A DNA stretch of 11,174 nt from Paracoccaceae bacterium (GTDB lineage Bacteria > Pseudomonadota > Alphaproteobacteria > Rhodobacterales > Rhodobacteraceae): contig JAAUPC010000083.1 of assembly GCA_012036325.1 (NCBI GenBank), positions 1 through 11,174 of the forward strand, in the 5' to 3' direction. A model generated the notes under the pieces. The model made no database searches. It had not been told where the DNA came from and saw only the letters and a list, made by a program, of their open reading frames with translations. The stretch's first letter is position 1; every line of letters begins with the position of its first letter. Below are positions 1 through 8,102 of this stretch, one piece after another. The position numbers and the translations under genes are program-made.

Positions 1-195
1 CGGCAGGTCTGGCACCTCACGCCCGGCAAGGGGGCAGGCGATGCGCAAAGCGAACCCTGCCGCGGTGGCGAATTGCTGGCTGGCGGGGAAGGCATTGGCG
101 ATCTGGGTATTCAGCGCCTCGGGCCTCGCCGCCTCAACCATCCCGCTGATGCGGGCAAGGTAGTGGCGGAAGACGGGGACCGAAGCGCGATACAT
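1..195 (-). CDS. DUF1993-family protein, N-terminal 65 residues (runs off the window)
   Basis: The minus strand from 195 to the window edge is open for 65 codons, beginning MYRASVPVFRHYLARISGMV and continuing through a stretch with ASQQFATAAGFAL and LAGREVPDLP. The order of a short VPVF helix, an FP..QQFATAAGFAL segment and an LAG.E.PDLP turn resembles my memory of DUF1993 proteins, which are small helical proteins of unknown function related to DinB-like four-helix folds. The ATG shares one base with the aspS stop codon (TGATG), so translation is probably coupled to aspS and this is the next gene of that operon. The C-terminal part lies outside the window. The family call is from memory of its sequence pattern. 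The reading frame itself, with its coupled start, is well supported. Confidence 0.55.
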   Translation of the reverse strand, partial: MYRASVPVFRHYLARISGMVEAARPEALNTQIANAFPASQQFATAAGFALRIACPLAGREVPDLP

Positions 196-2103
196 CAGCT
201 GTCTTTCGGAACGACGCGCAGGTTCAATTCACGCAGCTGCTGCAGCGTCGGGTCCGAGGGTGCGTTCATCAGCATATCCTCAGCCCGCTGGTTCATCGGG
301 AACATGATGACCTCGCGGATGTTCGGCTCATCGGCCAGAAGCATCACGATCCGGTCAATCCCCGCCGCACAGCCGCCGTGGGGGGGTGCGCCATATTTGA
401 ACGCCTTGACCATGCCGCCGAACCGCTTGTCGACTTCGCTGTTGGGGTAGCCGGCGAGCTCAAAGGCCTTGTACATGATTTCGGGCTTGTGGTTGCGGAT
501 GCCGCCCGAGATCAGCTCATAGCCGTTGCAGGCCAGGTCATACTGGTAGGCATAGACATCCAGCGGATTGCCCTGCAGGGCCTCAAGACCGCCTTGGGGC
601 ATCGAAAACGGGTTGTGGGAAAAGTCGATCTTCCCGTCGTCGGTTTTCTCGTACATCGGGAAATCGACGATCCAGGCGAATTTGAAGCAGTCCTTCTCGG
701 TCAGTCCAAGTTCCTCGCCAATCACATTGCGCGCGCGGCCAGCGATGGGTTCGAAGGTTTCAGGCTTGCCGCCAAGGAAGAATGCCGCGTCACCGACAGT
801 TAGGCCGAGTTGGCGACGGATCGCGTCAGTTCGTTCAGGTCCCAACTTGTTGGCAAGTGGGCCAGCGCCCTCGAAGAACTTATCGAGGTCGCGGTCATAG
901 AAACCCCTGAGTGGCGGCGAAAGCCAGCTCGGAAGGATTGTTCTTAATTGCGGTCCCAAAGCCGTGTCCGCCACCTTCGCCATCGCCGCCACCGCTCGGA
1001 TCAGCCTCACGCCAGAAGATGTACCCCATCCCCGGCAGACCTTGGCTTTGGGCAAAGGCGTTCATCCGGTCGCAGAATTTACGACCCACGGGTTCGCCCG
1101 AGGGCCCTTTCGGCGCGGGAATGGCGCGGACTTCGTTGCCTTCCTGCTCCAGCAATCTGGCGAAGATCGCAAAGCCGGAGCCTGCGAAATGCGCGCTGAC
1201 ATCCTGCATGCGGATCGGGTTACGCAGGTCGGGCTTGTCGCTGCCGTACCACTTCAAGGCATCCCGATAGGCAATGCGGGTCCAGTCGGAGTAGGTCTTC
1301 TTCCCCGGCGCGAACTCTTCGAAAATCCCTTGGACCACCGGCTGCACGGCGGCGAAGACGTCGTCCTGCTCGACAAAACTCATTTCAATATCAAGCTGGT
1401 AAAAGTCAGTGGGCGAGCGGTCGGCGCGGGGGTCCTCATCCCGGAAGCAGGGGGCAATCTGGAAATAGCGGTCGAACCCCGCCACCATGATCAGCTGCTT
1501 GAACTGCTGCGGCGCCTGCGGCAGGGCGTAGAACTTGCCGGGGTGCAAGCGCGAGGGCACCAGGAAATCCCGCGCGCCCTCTGGCGACGACGCGGTGATG
1601 ATCGGCGTCTGGAATTCGTTGAAGCCCTGATCCCACATGCGGTTGCGGATGCTGCGCACCACGTTTGACCGCAGCATCATGTTTCGGTGCAGCTTTTCGC
1701 GGCGCAGGTCGAGAAAGCGGTAGGTCAGGCGGGTTTCCTCGGGGTAGTCCACTTCACCAAAGACCGGCATGGGCAGCTCTTCCGCGGCACCAAGGACGGT
1801 CAGCCCGGTGGCGTAAACCTCGATCTCGCCGGTCGAAAGCTTGGGGTTCACGAGGGCACCATCCCGCGCCTTCACCCGGCCGTCGATCCGCACCACCCAC
1901 TCCGCCCGGACCTTCTCGATCTCTGCAAAGGCAGCGCTGTCTGCGTCGGCAATGACCTGAGTGATGCCGTAATGGTCGCGCAGGTCGATGAAAAGGACGC
2001 CGCCATGATCTCGCACCCGGTGGACCCAGCCGGCCAGCCGCACCTCATGGCCCACATGGGCTTTTGTCAGGTCGGCGCAAGTGTGGCTGCGGTAGGCGTG
2101 CAT
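195..2103 (-). CDS. aspS: Aspartyl-tRNA synthetase, with a +1 frameshift near 901-907
   Basis: Class II synthetase that charges tRNA-Asp with aspartate in the cytoplasm. The start is ATG at 2103 (MHAYRSHTCADL), with AAGGGGA just upstream. In-frame sequence above it (to 2166) is not conserved family sequence and was dropped. In order one sees the OB-fold anticodon-binding domain (LAGWVHRVRDHGG), class II motif 1 (FQTPIITASSPEGARDF), motif 2 (CFRDEDPRADRSPTDFYQLD), the GAD insertion domain, and motif 3 (GAPPHGGCAAGIDRIVMLL). The gene is split between two frames. The first ends in TGA at 895-897 after ATQGFL; removing one T from the TTT run at 901-903 restores ATQGFYDRDLDKFFEGAG and reads to the true stop at 195. 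The corrected length is about 635 residues, against roughly 590 for most bacterial AspRS. The excess is a Gly-rich stretch around residues 375-415, where the frameshift also falls. As an essential gene it is probably functional, with the shift a sequence error. Confidence 0.9.
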
Positions 2104-2142
2104 GTCCGTTCCCCTTCCGAGGGCATATCCCATGATCGCGCC

Positions 2143-2171
2143 GATACACCGCGCTCCGGCCCCCAAGTCAA
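2143..2171 (-). promoter_or_regulatory. Probable sigma70-type promoter of aspS
   Basis: On the minus strand a -35-like TTGACT (2166-2171) stands 17 bases from TGTATC (2143-2148). The -35 matches consensus at five of six positions and the -10 only weakly. Transcription would start near 2136, giving a leader of about 33 bases. It lies directly after the palindrome that closes pabC, which fits aspS having its own promoter. This is a pattern match only. Confidence 0.4.
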
Positions 2172-2180
2172 CCCCGCCCC

Positions 2181-2265
2181 CATTCTATGTCTTCAAATAT
2201 CCCCGCCGGAGGCTCCTGTGGTTTGCTGCGGAAGCCTCGGCGGGGATATTTAAGGACATAGAATG
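2181..2265. repeat. Long imperfect palindrome (36-bp arms), possible Rhodobacterales intergenic repeat and terminator
   Basis: The left arm (2181-2216) and right arm (2230-2265) are near-perfect reverse complements around a 13-base loop. They share CATTCTATGTC at the outside, AAATATCCCCGCCG in the middle and a GGAGGC-type inner end, with only a few mismatches and one small bulge. The transcript would form a very stable hairpin. It lies between pabC and the aspS promoter. Its right arm supplies the last codons and the TAA stop of pabC. From memory, palindromes with a CCTCCGGCGGGGATATTT-like core are common between genes in Rhodobacteraceae; I could not check copy number here. Likely roles are transcription termination or mRNA 3'-end protection. 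Confidence 0.75.
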
Positions 2266-2857
2266 CACGGGATCAGTCCCCGAACCGCATTGCCAACCCA
2301 AAGCTGCACACGGGGCAGATCTTCGGCCAGCAATATCTCTTCCGGGCAGGCCAATTCGGACCGCAATACGCCGGGCAGCAGGCCCGAGGACAAAGGCGGC
2401 GTGCGCATGCCCTGCCCCCGGTCAAAGAAGACGGTGGTGATAGTGCCATCACACACCTCGCCGCGTTCGTTGCAGAAGACCACCTCGTCCAGCCCCGCGG
2501 GCAGGGTGGCGCGCGCCTCGTCATAGGCGGTGCGGTTGGTGGATTTCACCCCCAGCCATGGATCGCCTGAGGAAAGCCGCGACGTGGTTAGGCCGACCCG
2601 CCACTGAGGTTTGGCCGTCGGCAGCGCCGCCAGCTCCCAGACTACTTCGCCCATCGCATCCAGCGTCATCCGCAATCGCGCGGGGTGGTCGGGGCCATGC
2701 GGGGCGATCTCTGGGCAATTCCAGCCCAGCCGCTTTGCACTCACCTGCAGGCGCGCCTTGTGCAGCGGCCAGCGCGGTGCGGCGTGGCCATCCCAAAGCA
2801 GCGTCTCGATCAGCCTCAGCCCCGGCTGACGGCCGCCTTCACGAAGCGCGCTTCCAC
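2250..2857 (-). CDS. pabC: 4-amino-4-deoxychorismate lyase-like class IV aminotransferase, one base missing near the 5' end
   Basis: PLP-dependent fold IV enzyme, expected to release pyruvate from aminodeoxychorismate to give p-aminobenzoate for folate. The PLP-lysine motif is seen in GVKSTNRTAYDEA, followed by CNERGEVCDGTITTVFF and GLLPGVLRSEL. The C-terminal WVGNAVRGLIP is family-like. The last residues and stop come from the flanking palindrome. The N-terminal LRLIETLLWDG lies in the same frame as the body but has no start codon of its own. Adding one G to the GGGG run at 2820-2823 joins it to GTG at 2857, which has GGGAGGAGG five bases upstream. A second in-frame GTG at 2842 overlaps the pabB stop as GTGA. 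Corrected length is about 202 residues, in line with short alphaproteobacterial members. The order pabB-pabC with overlap supports the pathway. An amino-acid aminotransferase of the same fold is less likely beside pabB. Confidence 0.75.
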
Positions 2858-3947
2858 AGCGCCTCCTCCCATTCGCCTGGGGCGGTTGACCCGTGGGTCA
2901 GCCCGCCGCCCACATTCATCACAATGTCGGACCCGCTAACCGACAGCGTCCGGATCGCGACCGAGAAATCCGCCTCGCCGCGGCGACATCCAGCCGACTG
3001 CCCCGCAATAGACTCCGCGCGCCTGCCGTTCGACCGCGCGAATGATCTCCATTGCGCGGATTTTTGGCGCGCCGGTGACCGATCCGCAGGGGAATAGCGC
3101 CGTCATCAGCGTGACAAGCGACGGCGGCCCCTCAAGCACCCCTTCAACCGTTGAGGTCATCTGATGCACCGTCGAATAGCTTTCAATGGCATAAAGCGCT
3201 GGCACCTTGACGGACCCGACCCGCGCCAGACGGCTGATGTCGTTGCGCAGAAGGTCCACGATCATCAGGTTTTCGGCGCGGTCCTTTTCATCGGCCAGAA
3301 GCCCCGCGATGATCGTCGCATCTTCGGCCGCGTCCTTGCCACGGGGCCGGGTGCCCTTCATCGGGCGGGTGACGATCTTGCCTTCGGTGACTCGGAAGAA
3401 CAGCTCGGGACTGCGTGACACGACGATTGGCCCGACGCCCAGATCGACGTAGGCCCCATGCCCCACCGCCCCTGTGCGCCGAAACGCGCCGTAAAGGCCA
3501 AGGGGCGTGCCGGTTTCCAGCCGCGCCGTCATCGGAAATGTCAGGTTCACCTGATAGCAATCGCCCGAGGCAATCCAGTCGAACACTTTCCGCGCCGCAT
3601 TGCCGTAAGCGCGGCGGCTGACCATGGGTTCGGGCGCGGTCATCTTCGTCAGGCGCCCCTCATCAGCCGCCATGGCCAGCGCCGGGCCCGCGTCAGATGG
3701 ACCGTCATAGATGCCCAGCGCCAACAGCGGGCCCGGGCGTTTCCGCGGCATCAGATGCGCCAGCTTCGGTTCCAACGCATAGCCGGCCTCATAGCCGACA
3801 TAACCCGCGATCCAGGCGCCTTGGCCCGCGCCGCTTCGCGCGCGCCAGGGCGGGCAGCACTTCGCTCGGGGACCAGGCAGCAATCACCCGGCGCGGCGCT
3901 TGAAACAGCACCGGTCTGTCCGCCGGACCATGTTCCAGAAGGATCAC
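2839..3947 (-). CDS. pabB: Aminodeoxychorismate synthase component I, frameshifted at both ends
   Basis: Chorismate-binding enzyme that makes 4-amino-4-deoxychorismate from chorismate and ammonia. The central frame shows GDCYQVNLTFPM, VVSRSPELFF, RPMKGTRPRG, DLLRNDISRLARVGSV, YSTVHQMTSTVEG, PCGSVTGAPKIRAMEII and VYCGAVGWMSP. The Lys in MKGT is the PabB signature, where TrpE has Ala. The N-terminus (VILLEHGPADRPVLFQAPRR) lies in another frame from GTG at 3947, with AGGGG upstream. It joins the body only if about two bases are missing (or one extra) in 3823-3842. The C-terminus (GEADFSVAIRTLSVSG, GGGLTHGSTAPGEWEEALWK) also needs a net two-base gain (or one-base loss) at 2974-2986, in a CGCGG stretch, and ends at TGA 2839. 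Corrected length is about 370 residues. The gene overlaps pabC. It is either a draft-sequence artefact or a decayed gene. Confidence 0.8.
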
Positions 3948-4073
3948 CGCGTGCCCCTGTTGCCCTTTGGTCCAGATAGGCCGATCCCCCGGACCGCGCC
4001 AGTGCCTTTCTCGCCATGCCAGCCCCCGGAAGCGACACCGCCCTGCCCGCCGCGCCGGCCCTAGGTTTGCCCC

Positions 4074-4101
4074 TTGCGCCCCCCCGGCTTCTGACTATAA
4101 C
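4074..4101 (+). promoter_or_regulatory. Probable sigma70-type promoter of carB
   Basis: TTGCGC (4074-4079) and TATAAC (4096-4101) are separated by 16 bases, and transcription would start near 4108, about 28 bases before the carB ATG. TATAAC is a good -10 in this GC-rich DNA; the -35 is weaker. It lies in the 188-base divergent region between pabB and carB. I saw no pyrimidine attenuator or other regulatory structure, and no clear promoter for pabB. Confidence 0.45.
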
Positions 4102-4135
4102 CCGCACAATTTTGCGCGACAGATAGGGGCCGACC

Positions 4136-7100
4136 ATGCCGAAGCGGACAGACATCCATTCGATCATGATCATCGGCGCCGGGCCAATCGTCATCGGTCA
4201 GGCCTGCGAGTTCGACTATTCCGGTGCGCAAGCCTGCAAAGCTTTGCGCGAAGAAGGCTACCGGGTGATCCTGGTAAACTCCAACCCTGCGACGATCATG
4301 ACCGATCCGGGTCTGGCAGACGCGACCTATATCGAGCCGATCACCCCCGAAGTCGTCGCCAAGATCATCGAAAAGGAACGCCCCGATGCCATCCTTCCCA
4401 CGATGGGCGGGCAAACCGGCCTAAACACCGCGCTGGCGCTGGCCGACATGGGCGTGTTGGATAAGTTCAAGGTTGAGCTGATCGGTGCCAAGCGCGAAGC
4501 CATCGAAATGGCAGAAGATCGCAAGCTCTTCCGTGAGGCGATGGACCGCATCGGCCTGGAAAACCCCAAGGCCACGATCATTGCCGCGCCCAAACTGCCG
4601 TCGGGCAAGTATGACATCGCCGCCGGTGTGGCCGAAGCGATTGCTGCCATCGAATATGTCGGCCTGCCCGCCATCATCCGCCCGGCCTTCACGCTGGGCG
4701 GCACGGGCGGCGGTGTGGCCTACAACCGAGACGATTATGAGGCGATTGTCCGGTCCGGGCTGGAAGCCTCGCCCGTGGCGCAGGTGCTGGTCGATGAATC
4801 CCTTCTGGGCTGGAAGGAATTCGAGATGGAGGTGGTGCGCGACAAGGCCGACAACGCCATCATCGTCTGCTCTATTGAGAACGTCGATCCGATGGGTGTC
4901 CACACGGGCGACAGCATCACCGTCGCTCCGGCGCTGACGCTGACGGACAAGGAATATCAGATCATGCGCAACGGCTCGATCGCCGTTCTGCGCGAGATCG
5001 GGGTCGAAACCGGCGGGTCCAACGTGCAGTGGGCGATCAACCCGGCCGATGGCCGCATGGTCGTGATCGAGATGAACCCGCGCGTGTCGCGGTCATCCGC
5101 TTTGGCCTCAAAAGCCACCGGCTTTCCCATCGCCAAGATCGCCGCGAAACTGGCGGTCGGCTACACGCTGGACGAGCTGGACAACGACATCACCAAGGTC
5201 ACCCCGGCCTCCTTCGAGCCCTCCATCGACTACGTCGTGACCAAGATTCCCCGCTTCGCCTTCGAGAAGTTCCCGGGCAGCGAGCCGAACCTGACCACTG
5301 CAATGAAGTCGGTGGGTGAGGCGATGGCCATTGGCCGTACCATTCACGAGTCGCTGCAGAAGGCCCTGGCCAGTCTGGAAACCGGGCTTGCTGGCTTTGA
5401 CGAAATCGCCATCCCCGGCGCGCCGGACAAGGCTTCTGTCGTCAAGGCCTTGGGTCAGGCCACCCCTGACCGTCTCCGCATCATCGCGCAGGCCATGCGG
5501 CACGGTCTGACCAACGACGAGATCAACCAGATCACCGCTTTCGATCCCTGGTTCCTGGCCCGCATCCGCGAAATCATCGACACCGAAGCGACGATCCGCA
5601 AACAGGGCCTGCCGACCAACGCCGACGGCCTTCGCCAGCTCAAGATGATGGGCTTCACCGATGCCCGCCTTGCCAAGCTGACCGGCCGGGATGAGGCGCA
5701 GGTGCGCCGCGCCCGCCAGCGCCTGGGCGTGACCGCCGTCTTCAAGCGGATCGACACCTGTGCGGCCGAGTTTGAGGCCCAGACGCCTTACATGTATTCC
5801 ACCTACGAATACGCTGCGATGGGCGATGTGGAATGCGAAAGCCGCCCGACCAAGGCGAAGAAAGTCGTCATCCTTGGCGGCGGCCCGAACCGCATCGGCC
5901 AGGGGATCGAGTTCGACTACTGCTGCGTCCACGCCTGCTATGCGCTGACCGCGGCGGGCTATGAAACCATCATGGTCAACTGCAACCCCGAGACGGTCAG
6001 CACCGACTACGACACCTCGGACCGGCTGTATTTCGAACCCCTGACGCTGGAACATGTCCTGGAAATCCTGCGGGTGGAGCAGGAGAACGGCACCCTTCAC
6101 GGCGTCATCGTCCAGTTCGGCGGCCAGACGCCCCTGAAGCTGGCGAACGCGCTGCACGCCGAAGGCATCCCGATCCTGGGAACCACCCCTGACGCCATTG
6201 ATCTGGCTGAGGACCGTGAGCGGTTCCAGGGCCTTTTGCACAAACTGGGCTTGAAACAACCCCACAACGGCACCGCCCGCAGCCGCGACGAGGCGTTCGA
6301 GGTTGCCAAGGATGTGGGTTATCCGCTGGTCATCCGCCCCTCCTTCGTGCTGGGTGGTCGCGCGATGGAGATCATCCGCGACGACGCCCAGTTGGAACGC
6401 TATATCCGGACCGCCGTGCAAGTGTCGGGTGACAGTCCTGTCCTCCTTGACAGCTATCTTTCTGGCGCGATTGAGGTCGACGTTGATGCGCTGAGCGATG
6501 GCCGGAATGTCCATGTCGCCGGGATCATGGAACATATCGAAGAGGCGGGTGTGCATTCGGGCGACAGCGCCTGCTGCCTGCCGCCGCATTCATTGACGGC
6601 GGAGATCATCGCGGAACTCAAACGCCAGACCGTTCAGATGGCCCTGGCGCTGAACGTCGTCGGCCTGATGAACGTGCAGTTCGCGATCAAGGATGGCGTG
6701 ATCTTCGTGCTGGAGGTGAACCCCCGCGCCTCTCGTACCGTGCCCTTCGTGGCCAAGGCCACGGACAGTGCCATCGCCTCTATCGCCGCCCGTCTGATGG
6801 CGGGTGAGCCTTTGTCGAACTTTCCCTTGCGTGCAGCCTATCCAGCGGGCGTGGGCCCCGACACCGACCTGCCGCTGGCGGACCCCAACACCCTTGCGGA
6901 CCCGATCACGCCCTGGTTCAGCGTCAAGGAGGCCGTGCTGCCCTTTGCCCGCTTCCCCGGTGTGGATCCGGTGCTTGGGCCGGAAATGCGATCGACGGGT
7001 GAGGTGATGGGCTGGGATCGGACCTTCGCGCTGGCCTTTCTCAAGGCGCAGATGGGGGCGGGCACGCATCTGCCGGACGCAGGACGCGTCTTCCTCAGCG

Positions 7101-7465
7101 TGAAGGACATGGACAAGACCGACGCGCTGGCTTCAGCGGCGCGCGATCTTGTTGCGCTTGGCTTCACGATTGTCGCAACCAGGGGCACCGCCGCCTGGCT
7201 GGGTCAGCACACGGTGCCAAGCGAGTTCGTCGCCAAGGTTTATGAGGGCCGCCCGAATATCGTTGACCGGCTGAAGAACAACGACATCGCCCTGGTGATG
7301 AACACCACCGAAGGCACGCAAGCCATCAGCGACAGCCGCGATATCCGTCGCGTGGCGCTGATGGACAAGATCCCCTATTTCACCACCGCGGCCGCCAGCA
7401 TTGCCGCTGTCGCCGCCATGCGGGCGCGGGGGGAAGGATACGGGGTACGGACGCTGCAAGGCTAG
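4136..7465 (+). CDS. carB: Carbamoyl-phosphate synthase large subunit
   Basis: Makes carbamoyl phosphate from bicarbonate, two ATP and ammonia tunnelled from the glutaminase subunit CarA, for arginine and pyrimidine synthesis. It has 1109 residues against about 1073 in E. coli, with no frame breaks. The duplicated structure is clear. The first half opens with IIGAGPIVIGQACEFDYSG and carries the ATP-grasp signatures RPAFTLGGTGGG and VIEMNPRVSRSSALASKATG. The second opens near residue 575 with ILGGGPNRIGQGIEFDYCC and carries RPSFVLGGRAMEI and LEVNPRASRTVPFVAKATD. The link region of roughly residues 400-560 is the oligomerisation domain. The last 125 or so residues (VFLSVKDMDKTDAL, then NTTEGTQAISDSRDIRR) form the MGS-like allosteric domain. 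The ATG at 4136 has AGGGGC upstream. It diverges from pabB. carA is not in the window, so the two subunit genes are unlinked or separated, as is common in alphaproteobacteria. Confidence 0.98.
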   Translation: MPKRTDIHSIMIIGAGPIVIGQACEFDYSGAQACKALREEGYRVILVNSNPATIMTDPGLADATYIEPITPEVVAKIIEKERPDAILPTMGGQTGLNTALALADMGVLDKFKVELIGAKREAIEMAEDRKLFREAMDRIGLENPKATIIAAPKLPSGKYDIAAGVAEAIAAIEYVGLPAIIRPAFTLGGTGGGVAYNRDDYEAIVRSGLEASPVAQVLVDESLLGWKEFEMEVVRDKADNAIIVCSIENVDPMGVHTGDSITVAPALTLTDKEYQIMRNGSIAVLREIGVETGGSNVQWAINPADGRMVVIEMNPRVSRSSALASKATGFPIAKIAAKLAVGYTLDELDNDITKVTPASFEPSIDYVVTKIPRFAFEKFPGSEPNLTTAMKSVGEAMAIGRTIHESLQKALASLETGLAGFDEIAIPGAPDKASVVKALGQATPDRLRIIAQAMRHGLTNDEINQITAFDPWFLARIREIIDTEATIRKQGLPTNADGLRQLKMMGFTDARLAKLTGRDEAQVRRARQRLGVTAVFKRIDTCAAEFEAQTPYMYSTYEYAAMGDVECESRPTKAKKVVILGGGPNRIGQGIEFDYCCVHACYALTAAGYETIMVNCNPETVSTDYDTSDRLYFEPLTLEHVLEILRVEQENGTLHGVIVQFGGQTPLKLANALHAEGIPILGTTPDAIDLAEDRERFQGLLHKLGLKQPHNGTARSRDEAFEVAKDVGYPLVIRPSFVLGGRAMEIIRDDAQLERYIRTAVQVSGDSPVLLDSYLSGAIEVDVDALSDGRNVHVAGIMEHIEEAGVHSGDSACCLPPHSLTAEIIAELKRQTVQMALALNVVGLMNVQFAIKDGVIFVLEVNPRASRTVPFVAKATDSAIASIAARLMAGEPLSNFPLRAAYPAGVGPDTDLPLADPNTLADPITPWFSVKEAVLPFARFPGVDPVLGPEMRSTGEVMGWDRTFALAFLKAQMGAGTHLPDAGRVFLSVKDMDKTDALASAARDLVALGFTIVATRGTAAWLGQHTVPSEFVAKVYEGRPNIVDRLKNNDIALVMNTTEGTQAISDSRDIRRVALMDKIPYFTTAAASIAAVAAMRARGEGYGVRTLQG

Positions 7466-7525
7466 GCCGCCCCCGCTCTAGACCTCTGCCAGCCAGACTT
7501 GCGCGCATTTCCCTTCGCTTCCCCG

Positions 7526-7551
7526 GGAACCAAGTCCTTGGGTCCGGCGTT
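7526..7551 (+). promoter_or_regulatory. EcfG (ECF15)-type general stress promoter upstream of the AI-2E transporter gene
   Basis: GGAAC (7526-7530), 17 bases, CGTT (7548-7551), in the fuller context GGAACC...GGCGTTT. The -10 element ends 53 bases before the ATG at 7605. This matches the consensus known for the alphaproteobacterial general stress sigma factor EcfG. Its support comes mostly from the two similar copies at 9731 and 10608. The rest of the 139-base gap after carB shows no clear terminator. Confidence 0.6.
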
Positions 7552-7604
7552 TCCGGGTGACGCCAAACGGGGGCGGATTCGGCATTCAGGGAAATCGCGG
7601 CACT

Positions 7605-8102
7605 ATGAGCGACAGAAGCGCTTTCGATCCGGTTGTTTCGGCCGCATCTTCGACCCCGGCCGCGCTGACCTGCGAGCCGTTCGCCGGCGGGCCCTTTGAC
7701 AGGCCCGACGCCATCCATGCACGGCGGGTCAACTGGATGTCGGCGATCTCGATCTGCATTGGGGCCGCAATCCTGCATTTCGGCAGCGAGGTCTTCCTGC
7801 CCCTGGCCATTGCCACGTTGATTGCCTTTGCCTTGTCGCCATTGATCTCGTCCCTGCGCCGCCGCGGCATGCCCCGGATGGTTGCTGTCCTGACCGCCGT
7901 CACGGTGACCTTCGGACTGATCGGCTTGACGCTGGCGGTGATGGGCACGCAGATCGGCCTCGTCGTGCAAAGCCTGCCCACCTATCAATCCAACATCATC
8001 ACCAAGCTTGAGGCGTGGACGGCGGCCGAAGGGTCCTCCAACGTCCTGGGGCGGTTTGTGGAAATGATCGGCGTTGTTGCGTTAGTCTGGCTTGAGACGT
8101 GA
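7605..8102 (+). pseudogene. AI-2E/PerM-family membrane transporter, N-terminal fragment cut by the IS element
   Basis: The ATG at 7605 (MSDRSAFDPV, with AGGGAAA upstream) was chosen over the GTG at 7557, which falls at or before the expected transcription start. Residues 1-40 look like a disordered cytoplasmic leader. Hydrophobic segments follow at about 44-59, 62-84 and 93-115. The VFLPLAIATLIAFALSPLI segment followed by a basic loop (RRRGMPR) is typical of the AI-2E transporter (PerM, PF01594) family, where the intact protein has eight or so membrane segments and 350 or more residues. Native sequence ends after Ile155. The next ten residues and the stop (8100-8102) come from the left end of the IS. 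The C-terminal two thirds are absent from the window, so it is very likely non-functional. The family has members exporting small molecules or Na+/H+; no substrate can be assigned. Confidence 0.7.

Noticed and set aside
2104..2166. An N-terminal extension of AspRS in frame upstream of 2103
   Set aside because: It would include the probable aspS promoter -10 region and leader; MHAYRSHTC is the usual family start and has a good ribosome binding site.
3751..4194. A minus-strand frame (147 codons) covering the divergent region
   Set aside because: It runs antisense into carB and out of frame through the pabB N-terminus; no conserved sequence.
5108..6589. A 493-codon open frame on the minus strand inside carB
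   Set aside because: It lies wholly antisense to the conserved CarB frame, has the Gly/Arg/Asp-rich composition of GC-rich shadow frames, no family motif and no ribosome binding site.
7557..7604. A GTG start for the AI-2E transporter gene 16 codons further upstream
   Set aside because: It falls at the predicted transcription start of the EcfG-type promoter, so the transcript would lack a ribosome binding site for it.
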